Origin: Adiantum capillus-veneris
Taxonomy: Eukaryota > Streptophyta > Polypodiopsida > Polypodiales > Pteridaceae
Assembly (NCBI GenBank): GCA_014529385.2
Contig: CM043950.1
Span: 65,058,935 to 65,122,934 of the forward strand
Direction of reading: 5' to 3'
Length of the DNA stretch: 64,000 bases
Shown here: in pieces, positions 1 through 10,390 of the stretch
Layout of the letters: every line of letters starts with the position of its first letter
Position numbering within the stretch: position 1 is the first letter of the stretch
Translations under genes and position numbers: made by a program
The notes under the pieces: model-generated
Seen by the model: the letters and a program-made list of their open reading frames with translations, nothing else
Told to the model about the DNA's origin: nothing
The model's database searches: none

Positions 1-665
1 TTCTTTTGTGAAAATCGTTGGCACATACATCGGCTCCTCCTCTTCTTGAATTGAACATGTGCAAGCGTAAGAAGCGCCACCATTCTCGTTGATCCGCTCC
101 TCTCTGCACACGTGCTAAGGGAATCTTGCAAAGATTCCCCTTAGATTTCTTTTATGAAAATCATTGTACATGATCGAAGTTCAAAGTAATGAACGCTCTT
201 TGATATCGTTTACATTGGTGGTGTGTATGAGGGAGAGTTACATTTAGGCCACCCCACAACCCCTATCCCTCTCTTTTTTCACTTGCAAAAAATAGAACTC
301 AATGAAGTCAACTTCAAGTAATTCATATACTCTACAACATCCTGTATTATAACATCATCATCTACTTAATTGAACTATAATTAATAGTTTTTTCTCAAAC
401 CATAATTAATATCAAGCAAGGAGTTTTTCTCTAGAGAGGGAGAGGGAGAGAGGATTACATTCTAAGATGTGCTGATATCAAGCTACATAAATTCCAAACA
501 CTCAATGTATGTCGAGCTACATAAATGACCATCACCTTCAATACAATAAGATCCCAGAAGCATCACTTGATGTCCACACTATCCAAGGTCCAAAATGATG
601 CACACTTCGCCCAAGGCATCGAGGAGGGCGATACATCTCTATCCTCTAGTCGAGACAACTATCAC
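1..665. other. Left flank of Gypsy-1, no gene seen
   Basis: No convincing coding frame is seen. The last five bases (661-665, ATCAC) are the left copy of the Gypsy-1 target-site duplication, so this stretch was contiguous with 19727 onward before insertion. A strong hairpin lies at 116-143: GGAATCTT pairs with AAGATTCC around a GCA loop, and the pairing extends outward with one bulge. The text around 2-30 is loosely repeated at 149-178. Confidence 0.6.
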
Positions 666-824
666 TGTAATGGAAATGCCTATGAACATTGAAAATAGCG
701 GAATTAAGAGAACTATAGTGAGCATTTTTATGAAACTACTTTGAGAACATAGAGGTTGAACTTAATTAGCGGTAGCAACATAACCATTATACTTGATCAA
801 CTTGGTATGAACAATACTTCTACG

Positions 825-914
<90 letters not shown>

Positions 915-1065
915 TTGCTCACTTATCATCATTCTTGTTGCATAGCATAGCATAATAGCATAATAATGATAATGAAGAAGATGACAATCTTAAGCATTGA
1001 AGCATGACTCTTGGTTGGATTTGCATTCCATAGCCAAGAGTGTTGGTGTAGGCTCTCAGCTTCTT
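666..1065 (-). repeat. Gypsy-1 3' LTR, outer part
   Basis: Bases 666 to about 1064 align along their length with 18399-18716 of the intact LTR. Shared words include GCGGTAGCAACATAACCATT and CATAGCCAAGAGTGTTGGTG. The main difference is the AG microsatellite, about 78 bp here and about 20 bp in the other LTR. The homology stops abruptly where the Copia-1 LTR remnant begins. Confidence 0.9.
832..909. repeat. (AG)n microsatellite in Gypsy-1 LTR
   Basis: An almost pure AG dinucleotide run of about 39 units lies within the outer part of the LTR. The equivalent site in the other LTR (18557-18576) has only about ten units, so the tract has changed length since insertion. Confidence 0.95.
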
Positions 1066-1115
1066 GTGTGTTCACACACATCACTACCACATGTATATGG
1101 TAACAAATCCCCCCC
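1066..1115 (-). repeat. Copia-1 truncated 3' LTR and polypurine tract
   Basis: Bases 1066-1104 match the inner-end sequence of the Copia-1 and Copia-3 5' LTRs (GTGTGTTCACACACATCACT through GGTAACA). Bases 1105-1115 read as a G-rich purine tract on the minus strand, the plus-strand primer. The rest of the LTR is absent. Confidence 0.85.
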
Positions 1116-1620
1116 GGAGTGATGCGGTGAATGAGAGCTGGCACATGAGTAAAGGGAAGTGCCATGCCCTGAGGACATGATCAGTCCACAAAGGGGAGTA
1201 AGCCCAAAAGCTTTGCGAAAATCTTCAAGCTTCTCACGAGACAATGCCCTTGTGAAAAGATCTGCAAGGTTGTCCTGTGTTGGCACATAAGCCAAGCTGA
1301 TCTCTCCTGCTGAGAGCCTCACCCTGACATAGTGGTAATGCACCTCAATGTGCTTTGTGCGAGCATGAAAAATTGGGTTCCTCGCAACTGCCAATGCGCT
1401 ATGACTGTCAGTGTAGATAGTGTTGTCAGTGTCCTGTCCAACACCCAAATCAGCCATAAGGCGTCTGAGGCATACACACTCAATCGTAGCTGTGAAGAAT
1501 GTCCTATACTCAGCCTCACAACTTGAAGGGGCCACAGTAGGTTGCTTCTTGCTCAACCATGATATACATGAACTGCCAAGCATGAAACAAAAACCACTTG
1601 TGGACACTCACGTTTCAAAA
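1116..1620 (-). pseudogene. Copia-1 RNase H domain
   Basis: This is the copia-type RNase H at the end of the polyprotein, which degrades RNA in the RNA-DNA hybrid during reverse transcription. Visible motifs are CEAEYR (catalytic E), YTDSHSALAVARNP (catalytic D), HARTKHIEVHYHYVR, and the family-typical tail NLADLFTRALSREK. The frame stays open through the domain and runs into the LTR. It follows the RT segment on the same strand. It is the best preserved part of the Copia-1 3' half. Confidence 0.85.
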
Positions 1621-2855
1621 CAATCAGCCCAATCCGAGTCCGAAAAAGCATGTAAGTCTGGCGGCAATGACCCCCCCTTGGGATAAAACAAGCCAAGATG
1701 TAAAGTGCCACTAAGGTAGCAGAAAATCCTCTTGACAACCTGCCAATGCTTAGACCCTGGGCTATGCATAAATCTGCTGCCCTGTGAGACTGCAAACTGA
1801 ATATCCGGCCTCGTGTTGCATACATAAATGAGGCAGCCAACAGCAGTTTAATAAAGAGTGACATCAGCAGGATCGCCAGCATCATGTAGACTCAACTTCA
1901 AACCTGTTTCCATGGGAGTGGCAATAGGTTTGCAATCCTCAAGTCCAAACTTACATAGCAATGTCTCTATGTAACTTTTCTGACACAAGGCAATACCACC
2001 ATAACACTACTTAAATTGTATACCCAAGTAATGATGCAGCAGCCCCAAATCTTTCATCTTGAAAGTAGCATTCAAATCAGCCTCAAATTCAGCAATATGT
2101 CTCTCATTTGGTCTAGTGATCACCAAATCATCGACATAAAGAGCCACAATGAGAAGTACATCACCCTCACATTTTACATACAATGTGCTTTCTGTTGAAC
2201 TGTTACGAAAGCCTCATTTGACCAAATGAGTCTCAGCTTTCTCATACCAAGCACGAGGAGATTGCTTCAACCCATACAAAGCCTTCTTAAATCTGTACAC
2301 TTTGTCGTCTTGTCCTTTTATGACAAAACCGCGAGGCTACGTTACATAAACTTCCTCAAATATGTCACCATTCAAGAAAGCAGTAACAATGTATGATTGA
2401 TGTACATCCCAACCAAAATGAGCTGCCAATGCACATAGAAAATGCACAGTAGTCATACGACAAGTGGGAGAAAAAGTCTCTTCATAATCTATGTCTTTTT
2501 GCTGTGTGTAACCCTTTGGAACAAGTTGAGCCTTATGGCAATCGATCTCACCATCCGGCTTGCGTTTCAACTTGTAAACCCACTTCGTACCAATGGCCTT
2601 TTTGCCAAGAGGCAAATCACATAAATTCCATGTGTCATTTTCTATGAGTGCATCATATTCTGATTGCATGGCAGCCATCCAATTTTTTGAATTTTGTGCT
2701 TCATCAAAAGACAGAGGCTTCTCAATATCATGTAAGCTAGACACAGCCAAAGAATAACAATCTGATGCATAAGATGCATGGCGAGATCCTGAACGACTAG
2801 ACAAAGGTGCATCCAATTTACTGTCACGCAAAGTGTGCAACAGCCATTTTGGCAT
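1621..2855 (-). pseudogene. Copia-1 reverse transcriptase
   Basis: Copia reverse transcriptase, broken. Minus-strand translation gives NWMAAMQSEYDALIENDTW, WVYKLKRKPDGE, the first catalytic aspartate region (TAFLNGD), then [26 protein letters not shown] with the YxDD active site near 2130, and DLGLLHHYLGIQFK. In-frame stops include TAG right after VYVT (about 2337) and TAG at 2007-2009 where a related copy in this window has CAG. TAA occurs near 1850. The usual copia RT is about 250 residues, and all its blocks are represented here despite the stops. Confidence 0.85.
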
Positions 2856-3054
2856 ACCTCTAGCCTACTCATTTTCAGCCCTTTACTCATCAAGTACATC
2901 ATGTACATTTGCATCAGTAATAGGCTGATCTGTAACATTTTCAGAAACCCCCATAGGCTATACATTTTCCTCATTGGAACTTACATTCGTATTTCCACCA
3001 CTGAAAAGAGGCAACAAAGTCTCATAAATGTCCTGTGAGCTTACATTACTGTCT

Positions 3055-3765
3055 CTAGTATATGACACCAAGGGCTGAACGGAATCTTCCACAAATACTA
3101 CATCCCGTGAAACCAGAATACGTTTTGTTGCGGATGATACAACCTGTAACCTTTGCTTTCAACACTATAACCAACAAAAATACATTTGACAGCCTTATCA
3201 TCCAATTTTCTGTGTTGTGTTTGTGGCACCAAAGCATATACCAAATAGCCCCAAAAATACGCATGTGCTCAATAGAAGGCTTTGCATCATGCCATGCTTC
3301 ATATGGAGTAACAGACTACAAAGCTTTCGTAGGACGCCTGTTTAGTACATAAGTGGCACACAAGATGGACTCAAGACAAAAAGAATGCGGCAAAGCTTGA
3401 CTTTTCACCATACATCGTGCCATTTTTGTAAGTGACATGTTTTTCCTCTCAGCAACACCATTTTGCTGAGGTGTATATGGCACTGTACATTGGTGTTTTA
3501 TCCCACGACTAGCCAAAATTGCATTGAATTCATGAGACATATACTCCCCCCCTCGATCGGAACAGAGGGTGCCCACAGTACATTTCGAGACATTTTCATC
3601 CATAGCCAGAAATTGTTTGAAGCACATAAAAACTTCGGACTTTGCTTTAAGCGGAAATACCCATGCATGCCTGGAGTAATCATCAACGAAAGTCACAAAG
3701 TAAAGGTACTTTCCCAAGGACGGAGTTTGCATGGGCCCACAAACATCACTATGCAAAAGCTGCAA
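3055..3765 (-). pseudogene. Copia-1 integrase core
   Basis: Retroviral-type integrase that inserts the cDNA. Bases 3316-3765 encode a core with all three acidic residues: D in LHSDVCGPM, D in CSDRGGEY, and E in GVAERKN. The frame ends with a TAG near 3316. Bases 3055-3264 continue in another frame with the typical FGAIWYMLWCHKH region found after the core in copia integrases. A frameshift or stop therefore separates catalytic core and C-terminal tail. Confidence 0.85.
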
Positions 3766-3782
3766 CCTGCATGTGGCCCGAA

Positions 3783-4264
3783 CTAAACCATCCTTTGGAA
3801 ACTTAAACGCTGCATCTTACCCAAAATACAGCCTTCACAAACATATTTGACATGTGCTTCAAGAGGCAGCAAAGAAGCAACCATATCAGATTTCTGCAAA
3901 CGCAGCAAACTGGCAAAATTTTGATGACCAAAACGTGCATGCCAAAGTTTTGCATCTGAAATAGCCCTTGAATCTGCAACAGCATTTGCAAAAAAAATTC
4001 CACACTTGTCATACAAAGTGAGCTTATACAGTCCACGGCACAAAAGGCCAGATGCAACAATTTCATCACCAAAACTGAGATCATGAATTGTACATCTGTA
4101 GTCCAAAGCCTAGCAAGTGCGAATATAGATAAGAGATTCTTCTTGATCCCACGTACATAAAGTGCATCAAGAAGTGTGAAGGAACTTCCATTTGCAACAA
4201 TAAGCACAATCTTTCCAACTCCCTGAACCGGATAAGAGGCATTGTTGGAACAAGAGACTGAATT
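3783..4264 (-). pseudogene. Copia-1 integrase zinc-binding (GAG-pre-integrase) region
   Basis: This is the HHCC zinc-binding segment upstream of the integrase core. Visible are LWHARFGHQNFASL (two histidines) and YVCEGCILGKMQR (two cysteines). It lies between protease and integrase core as expected. Two overlapping minus-strand frames cover the region, showing a frameshift near 4100. Confidence 0.8.
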
Positions 4265-5440
4265 CTAATGAGGGACAAACTCGAGAGAGGTGAACAATTC
4301 ACGATGTGAGGTAATGTGCTTTGTAGCACCACTATCGAAAGACCACACATGTGAATCAACAGCAACAACTGACAAGCAAGCATTATGGACAACAGGATTG
4401 TAAGTGCACTCTGTGCTAAAAGCCCATTCTGCATCAATATCAGCAACACAGTCTCCTTTCACTGAAGACTCAACAATGGCTGCATTTGTAGTGGAACCAG
4501 CATTTGCAGTGGAACCACCCTCTTTCTTCTTAGCCTCTTTGGCCTTCAACTTAGGACATGACTTGATCAAGTGATTATTAGCTTTACAATAATGGCAACG
4601 CATTTTCTTTTTGCCCTTATCACAAGAATTTCTTGACGAATTGCTGCCAGCAGAAGCATTAGGAACAGAATTTTTTCCATTCGCAGCAGAACCATAAGAA
4701 GGGGTTGTATTGCTGTTACCACCCTTTCTCTGAGAAGCAATAAAAACCTGTTCAATTGCACACTGCCTAGTCTTGTTTTTTCTAGAAAGTGACTCTTGCA
4801 ATAGCAATGTGCATAATGCATCAAACTTGACAACTTCAGGATTTCCTTGGGTCATAAGTCTCCAAGCCCTAGCAAAAGTCTAGTAAGAATCTGGTAAGGC
4901 ATCAAGAACAATCTGCACAAGGGAGCTGTCTGAAATGACTTCACCTACAGAAATAAGTTGCTCATTGATATCCTTGACACTAGCAAGGAAAGTGTCCATA
5001 TCATCTTCCTCATGCATAATCTTCGACTCCAGCTCTTTACGCAGCAAAGCAATTTTAGCCTCATTGCGACTTGCATAAAGACCAGCCAAAATATCCCAAG
5101 CCTGTTTTGCAGATTTTGATGAACATATGTGAGGAACAATGGTGCACTTCACAGACAACGCAATCAATGCATGAGCCTGCGCATCCTTTACATCCCAACG
5201 AGCTTGTTCTGCCGTATGCAAAACAAGTCTAATAGCAACAATCCTTGCAGCAAGACCTGCAACATCCTCATCTCGCCTACATCCTCAGAACCAGGACGTA
5301 CATCAATGCCCTGCACAATATTCCAGACGCCCTTTGACACAAGAACGTGTTGCATCATATAAGCCCACATAGGGATTATCCCCATCGAACCTATCCTCAG
5401 CAGCAAACATCTTGAAGACATCTGTGTTGTTGTCAGCCAT
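4265..5440 (-). pseudogene. Copia-1 gag and protease
   Basis: Capsid protein plus aspartic protease. The start MADNNTDVFKMFAAEDRFDG is at 5440, and a frameshift follows near 5375. The gag core (about 4880-5221) is UBN2-like. The knuckle CHYCKANNHLIKSC is near 4600, and the protease motif WSFDSGATKHIT is near 4330. An in-frame TAG at 4880-4882, within DSY-stop-TFA, splits gag. The same TAG occurs at the same codon in Copia-3. Without that stop the gag-protease frame would be continuous from about 5221 to 4265. Confidence 0.85.
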
Positions 5441-5784
5441 GGTAAATGCTGCACCTGATGTGAAAACTGCCCGAAAATAGGAGAAATAGAGCGGGAACAA
5501 CACGTGCTATATAGCACAAACCGTTGACTGTAAGGCACCTCTTATGCAAACATCGACACTGACAAAAATTCTGCACAAAATGACAAAATTGCATGTGCAG
5601 ACCTACCCGTAGTGGAAACAGAGGTCGAAATGAGCCCGAATCATAAATCTGAGCAGACTAAGCTCTACGAACTTTCCCAAAATATTTATCGACCTGTGAA
5701 CGCTCTCCAAACCTCACTATAATCGAAGAAAGTGAGCAGGCATGTGCTGGAGCAGCTGGCGACTAAGCCTGGGAGGATGTAACC

Positions 5785-5797
5785 TGCTCTGATACCA
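5785..5797 (-). promoter_or_regulatory. Copia-1 primer-binding site (initiator tRNA-Met)
   Basis: The minus strand reads TGGTATCAGAGCA, complementary to the 3' end of plant initiator tRNA-Met. It lies two bases inside the 5' LTR, as is usual for plant copia elements. Confidence 0.92.
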
Positions 5798-5799
5798 AT

Positions 5800-6025
5800 T
5801 GTTGGAATGAGGGTTGCAGAGAAATGCACACAGCTTGGAGAAGACGAAGGAAGCTCAAGGCACACAATAGAGAGAGTGTTACTCAGTGTGCAATGGAAAG
5901 ATAGATAGCCCTAGAGTGATGGGCGTATATACGATGCTCGGGGGAAAAAACCTCCTAAAGAGGGAAAAAATGCCTCGCGGTCCTAGTGTGTTCACACACA
6001 TCACTACCACATGTGTATGGTAATA
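5800..6025 (-). repeat. Copia-1 5' LTR
   Basis: This 226-bp LTR starts TGTTGGAAT on the plus strand and ends GGTAATA, where the related Copia-3 LTR ends GGTAACA, so the terminal CA has mutated. It shares most of its length with 51779-51986. A TATATA word near 5927-5936 could serve as the minus-strand TATA box. Confidence 0.88.
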
Positions 6026-6046
6026 CTTTAGGCACATTATGAGGGC
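6026..6046 (-). repeat. Islet of Gypsy-1 LTR between two copia elements
   Basis: CTTTAGGCACATTATGAGGG matches 19151-19170 of the intact Gypsy-1 LTR with one mismatch. It marks the host sequence between the right end of Copia-1 and the left end of Copia-2. It is short, so the assignment rests on its expected position and order. Confidence 0.6.
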
Positions 6047-7069
6047 ATGCATTCGGAGAGCGTTTCCAGTAGGTGTCTTGGGGATTTACCCCCCTTTCAA
6101 AGTTGTTCGTGCAGTTGAAAGCTTCATCCGAGCTACGCTTCAGGAGTTGTATTTTTCAACTCCACTTTTGCTACAGGTACAGGTACAAGACACATGTGCA
6201 AGTTGTTCAGAGACTATTGTGGGATGGTATATAGCCGTTTTATGGCTATTATGTGTTATTGAGATGGTGTTTATGGGATGATTAGGAGCACTTTTAAGCA
6301 TCAATATTGTCTCGGGTTTTTCAGGCATCCATCTCCTCATAGGTTCTTGCATACATACATGACATCCAGGTTTCTTACAGGTTGCAGTGTTTAGCATCAT
6401 CATAGATTTCAGTGGGAGTACTTGATGCGCATATGCATTGTTTTGGCACTTTTGATAGTGCTTGAGCTCTTTTGAGAGCGGTTTTACTCCCCGCAAGGAT
6501 TTTTTTACTGCTTGCACATTTCGTTTGGTGCCTGTTTGAGCGCGTATGCTGCACCTTGCAGTATTGTTGATAGTGGATGTATGTTGAGTTGCGGAAATTT
6601 CCATATGTACCTTTTGTGGAGCCAATTTGTCTTGTTTTTGGTAGTCCTGACCGTTTCTGAGACTCGATTCAAAGCCCTTTCTGAGACTGGGTTGGTTTCT
6701 TATCTGCATAACCTTTTGTGAGGGTCGATACCGTGAGGTTTTCTTGAGCTGGGGGATTCTCGAATGTTGAGATCCTTTTGGTAATACAGGTTGCTGGAGC
6801 TTTTTTGTGGCCTTGCCATAGGACATGTATAGAGAGGGCTAGGTGCATTTGATGCCGTGTTGGCACTCTTGGGTCAGCTTTTGACATTTTATGCACAAGT
6901 TTAGTGGTTGATGCGCCTATCTTATGCTTTAAGAGCATTACTTTTGATGCGTTACTGATCTCTTGTGACAGTTTTGGATTGAGATTCTATCAGTTTTCTT
7001 GGGGAAACTCTGCTAAATTTTTCTCAAAATTACCACTGTTTATCGCCATATTTTGTTTAGTTTGCAGCC
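6047..7069 (+). other. Copia-2 leader, no gene
   Basis: About one kilobase of T-rich sequence precedes the gag ATG at 7070. I see no convincing protein, no LTR copy and no primer-binding site. It is probably the remains of a long untranslated leader, perhaps with the inner part of a decayed LTR. Confidence 0.5.
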
Positions 7070-7926
7070 ATGTCATCTAGTGGTGAAAGGGATATTTACA
7101 ATATCCGGAAATTTGATGGGACGAATTTTGCTATCTGGAAAGAGTAGATTCAAGATTTTCTTATACAAAAAGGCCAGTTGGATCCTATCATGGAGCACCC
7201 AGAGGGCGAGTATACAGATGTTGAGTGGGATAAACTTGATGCTAAGGCCAAATCTACCCAACATTTGCATTTGGCTGAATCTGTGTACTTTACTATAGTT
7301 GGAGAAAGGACTGCTAGAGATGTATGTGATAAGTTGGTGGATTCCAGTTATGAGAACAAAAGTGCCACTAATAAGGTTTTCTTGAAGAAAAAGTTGTTTG
7401 ACCTTCGTATGAAGGAAGAGGGCATTATTTCTACTCACATTAATGAGTTCAATATTATTTTCACTCAGTTGACCACTCAGGGTTGGTCTTCGATGAAGAA
7501 ATCAAATGTATATTCTTGCTATGCAGTTTACCCTCGTCTTGTGATACGTTCTATACCACGATTAGCAACTCAGCACCTGGTACTGTTCTAGTGTACAATG
7601 ACGTCCTTGGGAGTCTATTTACCAAGGAGATTCCTAGAAAATCTCTCAAAGGCAGGAAGGATGGTGATGCGTATGTTGCTAGTGATAGACAGAGGGGTCG
7701 CACTCAAAGTCGTGCCAAAAGCAAGAAACATGGGGGCTCACGCAGTAAGTCGCGGGGTTCTATGTGTAATGTCGAGTGCTATCACTGCCATAAAAAAGGA
7801 CATGTGAAGAAGGATTGCAGGAAATGGAAGCAAAGCAAGAAGGCTAAACAATCCAGTGAAACTTCTAAGTCTGATGATTCAAACAAGGGCAAAGCAAAGT
7901 TAGAGGAGATCAATGTGCTAGAGTCC
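7070..7926 (+). pseudogene. Copia-2 gag
   Basis: Capsid protein. The ATG at 7070 starts MSSSGERDIYNIRKFDG, then FAIWKE, then an in-frame TAG at 7145-7147. The same frame continues to about 7480 (VFLKKKLFDLRMKEEG, typical of UBN2-type gag). A frameshift there moves into the next frame, which carries NSAPGTVLVYNDVLGSL and the zinc knuckle CYHCHKKGHVKKDC near 7780. A lysine-rich tail ends at TAA 7927-7929. The usual length is about 280-300 residues, so the gene is complete but broken by one stop and one frameshift. Confidence 0.85.
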
Positions 7927-9395
7927 TAAAATGCTCCTATTGAAGAGACTCTTCCAGCGGTTGTTATGCCACTTACCTCTGACGTATTGGTCTTCACAGC
8001 AGATCTACCAGTCGAGGCTCTTGTTACAGAAGATGTGCAGTATGCACAGAATTGGATAGAAGATTCTTGTGCAAGTTTCCTTGTGAGGCCACATAGAGAG
8101 TGGTTCTCTACTTATTCTCACTCTTGTGGCAAAGTGAGACTTGGTGATGCTTATGAACTAGACATTGAGGGTGTCGAAAATGTCAAATTGCATCTAAGGA
8201 ATGGCATACACTTTACTTTATGTAATGTCAGCAGACATGTGTCCAAGTTGACTAAAAGCTTGATTTCTGTTGGTCAGCTTGATAATTTGGGCTACAATAC
8301 CATATTTGGCAATGGTTCGTGGATAGTACGCAAAGATAATCTTGTTGTACTCAGAGATCAGAAGCATGGTACCTTGTATTCCATGCATGTGTCAGATGTT
8401 GGTCATGATTACATATCTATAGCCGAGCTGCCGTCTATTGAGTTGTGGCATTGCCAACTAGGTCATATTAGCCACAAAGGAATGAGAACTCTGACTCAGT
8501 TTTGCTACTTACCTGTCTTGTCTTATGTTGACTTTCCTGTTTGTGAGCATTGTATCCATGGAAAACGGGCTAGGTCCGTGCACTTACCATCGAGTCAAAG
8601 GCGCGTTGAACCTCTAGATTTAGTGCATAGTGATGTTTGTGGTCCTATGTCAACCAAATCTCTAGGGGGGGACAGCTATTTTGTGACATTCATAGATGAC
8701 TCTACTTGAAAGGTGTGGGCATACCCTTTGAAACATAAGGATCAAGTTCTTCTTGTGTTCCAAAAATTCTTAGCACTTGTTGAGAATCAGTCTGGCAAGA
8801 AACTCAAGAGGCTGCGGACTGACAACGGTGGAGAGTATGTCTCCAATGAATTTGACAATTTATGTGCTAAAAGGGGGATTAAAAGGCAGTTTACTACACC
8901 ATGCAAACCAACTCAAAATGGAATTGCTGAGTGCATGAATCGTATGATTCAGGAAAGAGTCACAGCCATGCTTTCTAGGGAAAATCTCACACAAGGCCCT
9001 TTTGGGCAGAAGCCGTCTTGACCGCAATGCACGTTATAAATCATTCATCTACTACGCCATTGAATTATGAGATTCCAAAAGAGTTATGGTCTAAATGTAA
9101 GCCCCACTATGACCATCTACGTGTTTTTGGTTGTGAAGCTTATGCTCACGTGCCTAAACAACTTCGACAGAAGCTAGAGCCAAAGTCACACATATGTATT
9201 TTGATTGGATGTGGTGCACATGGAGAGATGGGATATCGTCTCTGGCACCCGGAATCTCGTCGAGTCATCCATAGTTCAGATGTGATCTTCAATGAGTCAA
9301 AGATGCATAAACAACCTATCAAGGAAAAAGAGATTCGGAGAGTCACTTTTTGCGGATGTTTCCTTAGAGACAATGAAATCAACTCAGCGGGCTAG
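7927..9395 (+). pseudogene. Copia-2 protease and integrase
   Basis: After the TAA at 7927 the same frame stays open. The protease core reads WIEDSCASFLVRPHREWF, where the expected D-S/T-G has become D-S-C. The HHCC region follows (WHCQLGHISHKGM, VCEHCIHGKRARS), then integrase D in LVHSDVCGPM, D in RTDNGGEY, and E in NGIAECMNR. A TGA at 8707-8709 (STOP before KVWAYPLK) and a frameshift near 9015 break the frame. The integrase C-terminal part continues to 9395 (LRVFGCEAYAHVPKQLRQK). All catalytic acids of the integrase are present. Confidence 0.85.
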
Positions 9396-10390
9396 TGATG
9401 TACCTTCCACTAGCAATGCTCCAGAGGGAGCGGATAGCAATGGTCAAGGAGTGAGACGGTCTACTAGAGTCTCTCGTCCACCTGCTCTTTTTGAGCCAGG
9501 TCTTGATTACATCATGTTGAGCAATTGCGGTGAGCCAAGATGCTACCAAGAATCCATGATGATGGATGATGTGGTGAAGTGGGAGCAGGCTATGGAATCT
9601 AAGTATAACTCAATTCTAGCTAATGACACTTGGGACTTGGTAAGACTACCAAATGATGCAAAGGCTTTACCTTGCAAATGGGTCTACAAGAAGAAATTTA
9701 CCTCAAGTGATCCAAATCCAAAGTACAAGGCTAGACTTGTAGCCAAAGGGTTCAAACAGCAACAGGGAGTCGATTTTGATGAAATCTTCTCACCTGTGGT
9801 CAAGATGACAATGCTTAGAACCGTACTTGGTCTTGTGTAAGCTCAAAAAGGCACTTTATGGCTTAAAGCATGGTTTAAGGCAGTGATATCATAAATTTGA
9901 TGCATGTGTGAGGTCTTAAGGATATAAAAGGAGCAAAGAGGATCATTGCTTATACACAAGAAAGCTAGATGATGGCTCGATGATCATTCTAGTTTTGTAC
10001 GTTGATGACGTGCTTATAGCTGGGAAATCCATTGCGGAAATTGCCAACTTGAAGAAAACACTTACCAATAATTTTTCAATGAAAGATTTGGGGATGCTAC
10101 ACACTTTCTTGGCATGCGAATCAAAAGAGATCGCGAATGTCGTATTCTTGAGTTATCTCAGGAAACATACATTGAGAAAGTTTTGCAGTGTTTCTATATG
10201 CAGGGGGAAAAGCATTGAGTACCCAAATGCAGGCATTCTTGAAACTCGGCAAGGAAGATGCACCCAAATCTGATGCTGAGCGAGCTGAAATGGCTAAGGT
10301 ACCATATTCTTCGGCAGTGGGCAGTCTCATGTATGCTATGGTGGCAACAAGGCCAGACATTGCTTTTGCAGTGGGAGTGGTGAGCTGATA
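9396..10390 (+). pseudogene. Copia-2 reverse transcriptase, motif A deleted
   Basis: The RT begins with ESKYNSILANDTWDLVRLP, CKWVYKKKFTSSDPNPKYKA and VDFDEIFSPVVKMTMLR, then stops at TAA near 9838. The next recognisable text is [14 protein letters not shown], so about 55 residues that normally hold the first catalytic aspartate (DVKTAFLHG-like) are missing. The second part keeps VLYVDDVLIAGKS with an intact YVDD box and KDLGMLHTFL. A frameshift follows near 10130. The enzyme cannot be functional. Confidence 0.83.

Larger units (their letters stand above)
1066..6025 (-). mobile_element. Copia-1: Ty1/copia element inside Gypsy-1 LTR
   Basis: A minus-strand copia element with the order 5' LTR (5800-6025), primer site (5785-5797), gag, protease, integrase, RT, RNase H, polypurine tract (1105-1115), and only the first 39 bp of a 3' LTR (1066-1104). 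Gypsy-1 LTR sequence lies on both sides. On the right it resumes with CTTTAGGCAC at 6026, which matches 19150 of the intact LTR. About 430 bp of host LTR and about 185 bp of the copia 3' LTR are missing at the left junction. The coding region has several stops and frameshifts. Confidence 0.9.

Noticed and set aside
762-953. Open frame of Ser-Leu repeats
   Set aside because: It is a translation of the AG microsatellite inside an LTR. The same holds for frames at 18593-19000, 21574-21909, 22373-22902, 48131-48363 and 56574-56991.
6140-6826. 228-codon minus frame in the Copia-2 leader
   Set aside because: Long but low in recognisable features, antisense to the element, and Lys/Gln/Thr biased because of the T-rich plus strand.
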